Below are positions 12,823-16,783 of a DNA stretch of 16,783 bases, in pieces. This DNA comes from an uncultured bacterium. GTDB lineage: Bacteria > Patescibacteriota > Minisyncoccia > Moranbacterales > GWC2-37-73. The notes under the pieces were generated by a model. The model saw only the letters and a list, made by a program, of their open reading frames with translations. It did not search any database and was not told where the DNA came from. The DNA lies in NCBI GenBank assembly GCA_903866285.1, contig CAIPMZ010000056.1, forward strand, positions 1 to 16,783, given 5' to 3'. The translations under genes were made by a program, and so were the position numbers. The stretch's first letter is position 1; each line of letters begins with the position of its first letter.

Positions 12823-14082
12823 CTAGTCTTGAATTGTCTGCAAAACTCTGTGCAAAATTCCAGCCATAATTTTTTCCTCATCCGTAACATCTAAAATTAA
12901 ATTGGCTAAACCCATTGGCGTAACATCTTGCGGATTATTTAAACTATTTGTTTTATCAATAATCCTGACAACATCGCGTGGCTGAAGGAAGCTAACTACT
13001 GGCGTTTTTGCAAAAGGTAAATTTCGTACCCATTCTTTCGAAGTTAGCGCTTTCTTAATCCCGGGTAGGCCTGAGCCACCCCCGCAAAGTAAAATTTTTG
13101 AAGGTAGCACATCTGAACTTGCAAATTCAGAAAGAGACAATTCCACCCCACTAAGCCAAACGGCGCAATCGCTCTGCAAAATTTGCTCCACTTTAACACT
13201 CACCTCGCTACCTAACTTACCCTGCGCATAGCTTATTTTCAGCTCTTCCGCTTCTTCAAAATTAATTCTTAGTTCTTGGGCTAATTTTTTCGTAAAAGCC
13301 CGACCACCAAAAGCAAACATTTTCGTCCCCTCGAGCCCGCCATTCCGAACTACAGCAATATCTGTCGTGCCACCACCAATATCGATAAAAATAGCGTTAA
13401 AATCTAAAGCATCGTCATAATCAACGCTCCTGGCAACCGCGTATGGTTCAGCTGCGATACTAAGTAAATCAATATGCAGTTCATCGGCGATTGTTTGTAG
13501 CGCGCCAAGATGAATCATGGGAGCGTAAGCATTAAAAATACTAACTGAAACATCCTTACCCTGAAAACCAATCGGATTCGTGACCTGATAACCGTCAATC
13601 CGCACATCTACAATCGCTGCGTTAATTAATTTTACATCAATATCCTGACCAGTTTCCCATTCAATCTGTTGCGCAATCCGCTCATAAGCTTTTACTTGAA
13701 CTTTCTGAATAATACCTTTTAACTCTTGAAAATCAATCCGAGAGTCTGGATTTAGGCGCTCATAATGAACAGTAGTAGTAGTTCCCTTGACTAATTCGCC
13801 CGCAATTCCCACGATAGCTTTTTTTACATTCTTAACCTTAGCGTTAGCTAGCGCTTCTTTGATTGATAATTGACAAGTCTCAATTACGCCTGAGATATCT
13901 GAAACCGCCCCACTTTGCATGTTGCCTCTTTTTTGTCTTTGCCTGCCAACCCCAACAATACTGGCATTTTTTTCTTGTTTATTTATTTGAAAAACTAACG
14001 CCTTAGCAACTTCCGTTCCAATGTCAAGAGCTAGGAAATATTCCTTGCTGTTTTTCGAAAATAAATTAGAAAAAATTGACAT
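12823..14082 (-). CDS. FtsA/PilM-family actin-like ATPase with SHS2 domain
   Basis: The 419 residues show the actin-like fold: phosphate-1 motif ALDIGTEVAKA (18-28), an SHS2-type insert (about 89-170, starting AIVGIAGELVKG), phosphate-2 motif IFIDIGGGTTDIA (231-243) and adenosine motif LLCGGGSGLPGI (331-342). Length and insert fit FtsA as well as PilM. FtsA tethers FtsZ to the membrane at division; PilM couples to PilN in type IV pilus assembly. The C-terminal helix EEKIMAGILHRVLQTIQD could be an amphipathic membrane anchor, as in FtsA. The gene downstream is a membrane protein and not ftsZ, so I leave the symbol blank. The PfkB gene lies 46 nt upstream. Stop TAG. Confidence 0.88.
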   Translation of the reverse strand: MSIFSNLFSKNSKEYFLALDIGTEVAKALVFQINKQEKNASIVGVGRQRQKRGNMQSGAVSDISGVIETCQLSIKEALANAKVKNVKKAIVGIAGELVKGTTTTVHYERLNPDSRIDFQELKGIIQKVQVKAYERIAQQIEWETGQDIDVKLINAAIVDVRIDGYQVTNPIGFQGKDVSVSIFNAYAPMIHLGALQTIADELHIDLLSIAAEPYAVARSVDYDDALDFNAIFIDIGGGTTDIAVVRNGGLEGTKMFAFGGRAFTKKLAQELRINFEEAEELKISYAQGKLGSEVSVKVEQILQSDCAVWLSGVELSLSEFASSDVLPSKILLCGGGSGLPGIKKALTSKEWVRNLPFAKTPVVSFLQPRDVVRIIDKTNSLNNPQDVTPMGLANLILDVTDEEKIMAGILHRVLQTIQD

Positions 14083-14128
14083 AAAATACGATAATTTTAA
14101 ATTTAAAATTAATGCCTAACTAAAAACA

Positions 14129-15127
14129 TTAGACTAATTTGACAACCGCTATCTTTCCAATAAAATCACCAATCTCGCTTTCATTTAAAAGTCCTGCTTG
14201 GCCACCATACTGAGTTACAGAGCTACTTGAATTAGCAATTCCCCATTTAAGAGCTACAGCTAAATCCCTTTCTTTCAAATAAGCCGCAAGAAAACCACTC
14301 ACGAAAGCATCACCAGCGCCAGTAGTATCCACCGTAGCCATTTGCAAAATTGCCTCGGCATGTAAAATTTCATTTTTCTCTCCCGCCCAAGCCCCCCGCA
14401 CTCCGTCAGTCAATACTACGGTTTTTACTCCAATCTTTTGGAATTCTTTTATTAAATCTGTTTCACTTTCAGAAACGTTTCTTTGTATTCCAGCAAGAAT
14501 TTCCAAAGCTTCATCCTTATTAATAAATAAGAAATCACAAGCCGAACTAGCTTCAATTATTTTCTGGCTATCTTCCTGAATAGCTTTCTCCCTAGGGTTA
14601 AAAGCGATTGGAATTTTTTTAGCTTTCGCCACTGAAATTATTGTATCAAGATTCTTTTTCCAATCACCACTAAGGTCGCCAACAAAAACTAAGTCGCAAT
14701 CCTCAATCCGCTCACTTTTGATTTCAAATTTTTCACTTGCATCATGCCCAGAGAAAATAACCCGGTCACCACTATTTTCATCCACCACGATTGAAGAGGC
14801 ATCACTCGCGTGCCGCGCAATCACAACTAATTTTTCAATCCCAATTTTTTCACGTTGAAGTTCCTTTTTTATCCATTTACCAGTTTCATCTTCACCAATC
14901 GGAGCGTAGCATTGAACTTCAAAGCCAAGCTTTACCATCCCAACAGCTACATTAATAGAACAACCTCCTAGCGCTTCATGCTTATCGGAAATATGATATT
15001 TTGCGCCGAGCTCAAAAGCAATTTTTTTCTGAGACAATAAATCCTCAGGCGTTTCAATCAAAACACCTTCACTAGTAGGTAAAAAAGTATCCTTAGTTAC
15101 TGAACCTATTGCAAGAATTTTAGCCAT
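14129..15127 (-). CDS. PfkB-family carbohydrate/nucleoside kinase
   Basis: A ribokinase-fold kinase that phosphorylates a sugar or nucleoside from ATP. The first PfkB signature region has GGCSINVAVGMVKLGF (54-69 from the chosen start), and the second signature DTTGAGDAFVSGFL (267-280) contains the catalytic Asp and the anion hole GAGD. TVVLTDGVRGAW and the C-terminal ANSSSSVTQYGGQAGLL are typical of the adenosine kinase/ribokinase branch; the substrate cannot be fixed. I start at MAKILAIGSV (15127), 332 residues. An ATG ten codons upstream (15157) belongs to a CATGGAGCA direct repeat and is unlikely. Stop TAA. Confidence 0.88.
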   Translation of the reverse strand: MAKILAIGSVTKDTFLPTSEGVLIETPEDLLSQKKIAFELGAKYHISDKHEALGGCSINVAVGMVKLGFEVQCYAPIGEDETGKWIKKELQREKIGIEKLVVIARHASDASSIVVDENSGDRVIFSGHDASEKFEIKSERIEDCDLVFVGDLSGDWKKNLDTIISVAKAKKIPIAFNPREKAIQEDSQKIIEASSACDFLFINKDEALEILAGIQRNVSESETDLIKEFQKIGVKTVVLTDGVRGAWAGEKNEILHAEAILQMATVDTTGAGDAFVSGFLAAYLKERDLAVALKWGIANSSSSVTQYGGQAGLLNESEIGDFIGKIAVVKLV

Positions 15128-15133
15128 CTGAGT

Positions 15134-15257
15134 CATGGAGCATAAAACACGAAACATGGAGCAAGCAATGCACTGCGTGTTATGTGTTTGATGTTATGTG
15201 TTATGTATATTATGTATTATGTATTATGTATTGTTATGTGTTCTATGCTATATGCTT
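15134..15257. repeat. Direct repeat and TATTATG heptamer array between eno and the PfkB gene
   Basis: CATGGAGCA occurs at 15134-15142 and 15155-15163. From about 15177 the sequence is built of GTTATGT and TATTATG words, with three exact TATTATG units at 15208-15228. No gene or terminator is recognisable in it. Confidence 0.8.
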
Positions 15258-15259
15258 TG

Positions 15260-16555
15260 TTATTTCAATTCTGCTTCTATCTTCATAAGTCTATTGTACT
15301 TACATAGTCGCTCGCCGCGAGAAAGTGAACCTGACTTGATAAATTCAGCTGCTGTCCCAACCGCCAGGTCAGCGATAAAATCATCCGTCGTTTCGCCACT
15401 GCGATGTGAAACCATAACTTTCATTTTATTTTTCTTAGCTAGTCGAATACAATCAAAAGTTTCCGAAAGTGATCCAATTTGGTTAACTTTAATGAGTACC
15501 GCGTTACAGGCCCTTTCCTTAATAGCCTTTTCCAGTCTTTTAACATTAGTAACTAACAAATCATCTCCAACTAAAATATGTTGGTCTAAAACACTTTTAG
15601 TAACCTCACTGGAAATTGGCTTTTTTACAATTTTTTCGGTCATAATTTTCCAACCATCCCAATCTTCTTCTGCTAGACCGTCTTCGATCGAAACTAAATG
15701 ATATTTATCAATCCATTCTCGATAAATACTGATCAAGCGCTCTTTCTCGAGACTTACGCCTTCTGGTTTCAAAACATAAAGATTTTCGCTTTCATCATAA
15801 AAAGAGCTCGCTGCTGCATCAATTCCGAGATTAACTTGCTTACCAAGTTCATACCCAGCCTGCGTAATGGCTTGACTAATAATTTCAAGCGCTTGGGTAT
15901 TACTTTCTAATCTTGGCGCAAACCCACCTTCATCACCAACCGCTGTACTTTGCTTAGCAACTTCTAGAATTTTTTTCAGCGTATGAAAAATCTCGCTTCC
16001 GGCGCGTAGTTGCTCGGAAAAAGTTTTCACGCCCGTTGGAATTATCTTAAATTCTTGGATACCTAAACCATTATCGCTATGCTGACCACCATTAAGCACG
16101 TTAAACATTGGGACTGGTAATTTTGGCTTAACTTTAATTTCACAAATATCATTAATGTATTGATAAAGCGGAATGCATTTTTCGTTAGCAGCTGCCCGAC
16201 AAACCGCCAGGGAAACTCCCAAGATAGCATTCGCACCGAGATTACTCTTGTTTTCACTGCCATCCAACGTCAACATAAGCTCATCAATGTGCGCTTGTTT
16301 AAAAACGCTTTCCCCAAGCAGTCTTTTCTTAATTACGGTATTTACATTTTCCACCGCTTTTAAAACGCCAAGTCCTAAATATCGCTTAGGATCTTTATCT
16401 CGAAGCTCCAACGCTTCAAATTTTCCCGTGGAAGCCCCAGAAGGAACTGAAGCTACCCCCTTAATTCCACTTTCCAAACTAACTTCAACTTCGATAGTTG
16501 GATTACCTCTTGAATCTAAAATTTCTCGACTAACAATATTTGTAATCTTTGACAT
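15260..16555 (-). CDS. eno: Enolase
   Basis: Enolase interconverts 2-phosphoglycerate and phosphoenolpyruvate in the cytoplasm. The 431-residue length is standard. Signatures include SRGNPTIEVEV (15-25), VPSGASTGKFEALELRD (37-53), MFNVLNGGQHSDN (150-162), VGDEGGFAP, the metal-binding SIEDGLAEEDWDGW, VGDDLLVTN, the catalytic Lys in LIKVNQIGSLSET, and MVSHRSGETTDDFIADLAV with SGSLSRGERLCKYN at the end. All expected key residues appear present. The start ATG precedes the usual ITNIVSREILDSRG. There is no clear SD; the 40-residue sORF ends 54 nt upstream. Stop TAA. Confidence 0.98.
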   Translation of the reverse strand: MSKITNIVSREILDSRGNPTIEVEVSLESGIKGVASVPSGASTGKFEALELRDKDPKRYLGLGVLKAVENVNTVIKKRLLGESVFKQAHIDELMLTLDGSENKSNLGANAILGVSLAVCRAAANEKCIPLYQYINDICEIKVKPKLPVPMFNVLNGGQHSDNGLGIQEFKIIPTGVKTFSEQLRAGSEIFHTLKKILEVAKQSTAVGDEGGFAPRLESNTQALEIISQAITQAGYELGKQVNLGIDAAASSFYDESENLYVLKPEGVSLEKERLISIYREWIDKYHLVSIEDGLAEEDWDGWKIMTEKIVKKPISSEVTKSVLDQHILVGDDLLVTNVKRLEKAIKERACNAVLIKVNQIGSLSETFDCIRLAKKNKMKVMVSHRSGETTDDFIADLAVGTAAEFIKSGSLSRGERLCKYNRLMKIEAELK

Positions 16556-16608
16556 ATTTTTCTTTACGCTATTTTTTAAAAAAATTAAAAACTAAGGTGC
16601 TACCGAGA

Positions 16609-16731
16609 CTAAATACTCAGCCGAATCCAAGTAAACATCTGCTGCAAGGGATTAAATAAAATTAGTGATGCCAGCAGTAGGAAATAATAAACAGTTAAAT
16701 ATTTTAAACTCAAGAAATATTCTTGTTGCAT
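16609..16731 (-). CDS. Possible small single-TM membrane protein (40 aa)
   Basis: A short frame beginning MQQEYFLSLKYL and ending WIRLSI before TAG. Residues 12-28 (LTVYYFLLLASLILFNP) are hydrophobic enough for one TM helix. An SD-like GAGG (16743-16740) lies 8 nt upstream of the ATG, better than for most genes here, and the previous gene stops 13 nt before the ATG. I do not recognise the family. It could be a small membrane protein or chance. Confidence 0.45.
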   Translation of the reverse strand: MQQEYFLSLKYLTVYYFLLLASLILFNPLQQMFTWIRLSI

Positions 16732-16744
16732 TAGGAAGGCCTCA

Positions 16745-16783
16745 TTACTGCTTCTTAGTAAAAGCTTCCAAGAAAGCCTTAGG
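16745..16783 (-). CDS. C-terminal end of an upstream gene, cut by window edge
   Basis: The frame open from the window edge reads PKAFLEAFTKKQ and then TAA. Only 12 residues are visible. The ending is compatible with triosephosphate isomerase (whose C-terminus is often ...GGASL followed by a helix of this type) and would suit a glycolytic neighbour of eno, but this is a guess. Confidence 0.4.
   Translation of the reverse strand, partial: PKAFLEAFTKKQ

Noticed and set aside
15198..15701. Plus-strand ORF of 167 residues over the TATTATG array and enolase
   Set aside because: It is antisense to eno and its N-terminus (MLCILCIMYYVLLC) is just translated low-complexity repeat.
253..16555. UGA reassigned to glycine or tryptophan
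   Set aside because: All conserved genes read through their full length with UGA as stop and contain no in-frame TGA; only avoidance as a stop is seen.

Overview
The window looks like a piece of a small, AT-rich genome from the Candidate Phyla Radiation (Patescibacteria). The reasons are the protein types (a FtsA/PilM-like ATPase next to a membrane protein with a baseplate-J-like domain, a short TrmD, a lysS-greA pair, the particular form of LysRS motif 3), few clear Shine-Dalgarno sites, and intergenic gaps full of short repeats and palindromes. The exact lineage cannot be named from the sequence. None of the 19 stop codons I could read is TGA (10 TAA, 9 TAG), yet conserved genes carry no in-frame TGA, so UGA is avoided rather than visibly reassigned.

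Layout, left to right. 1-3527 (minus): trmD, ftsW, murG and the first codons of a probable murC, the lipid II and septal wall part of a dcw-type cluster. 3694-4049: a monocistronic gene for a 63-residue acidic protein with its own promoter, SD and terminator. 4096-5493: folC, the only convincing plus-strand gene. 5553-5735: a strong hairpin between folC and a minus-strand tRNA gene that is split in its anticodon arm by about 70 nt. 5934-8302 (minus): an accessory group with two paralogous deoxyribosyltransferase-like proteins plus a relic C-terminus, a Nudix gene broken by a TAA, a small GIY-YIG nuclease between perfect inverted repeats, a DUF3850/ASCH-like protein and a small cysteine-rich protein. 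8406-10554: lysS and greA. 10831-15127: the baseplate-J-like membrane protein, the FtsA/PilM-like ATPase and a PfkB sugar/nucleoside kinase. 15260-16783: enolase, a 40-residue single-TM sORF and the last codons of another gene.

The most unusual feature is the repeat landscape. Almost every gap has its own array of 7-10 nt words (for example CTAAAAG, TATTATG, ATTAACGC, TATAAAGT, TAGCACCTAT), different at each locus. In several places a palindromic hairpin sits inside or beside such an array. One case gives an empty and a filled site around lysS, differing by exactly 27 nt. Arrays of the same style occur in frame inside trmD and folC and supply apparent upstream start codons for other genes. 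Together with the GIY-YIG gene between hairpin repeats and the insertion in the tRNA, this suggests an active small-repeat system. That interpretation is inference; the repeats themselves are directly visible.
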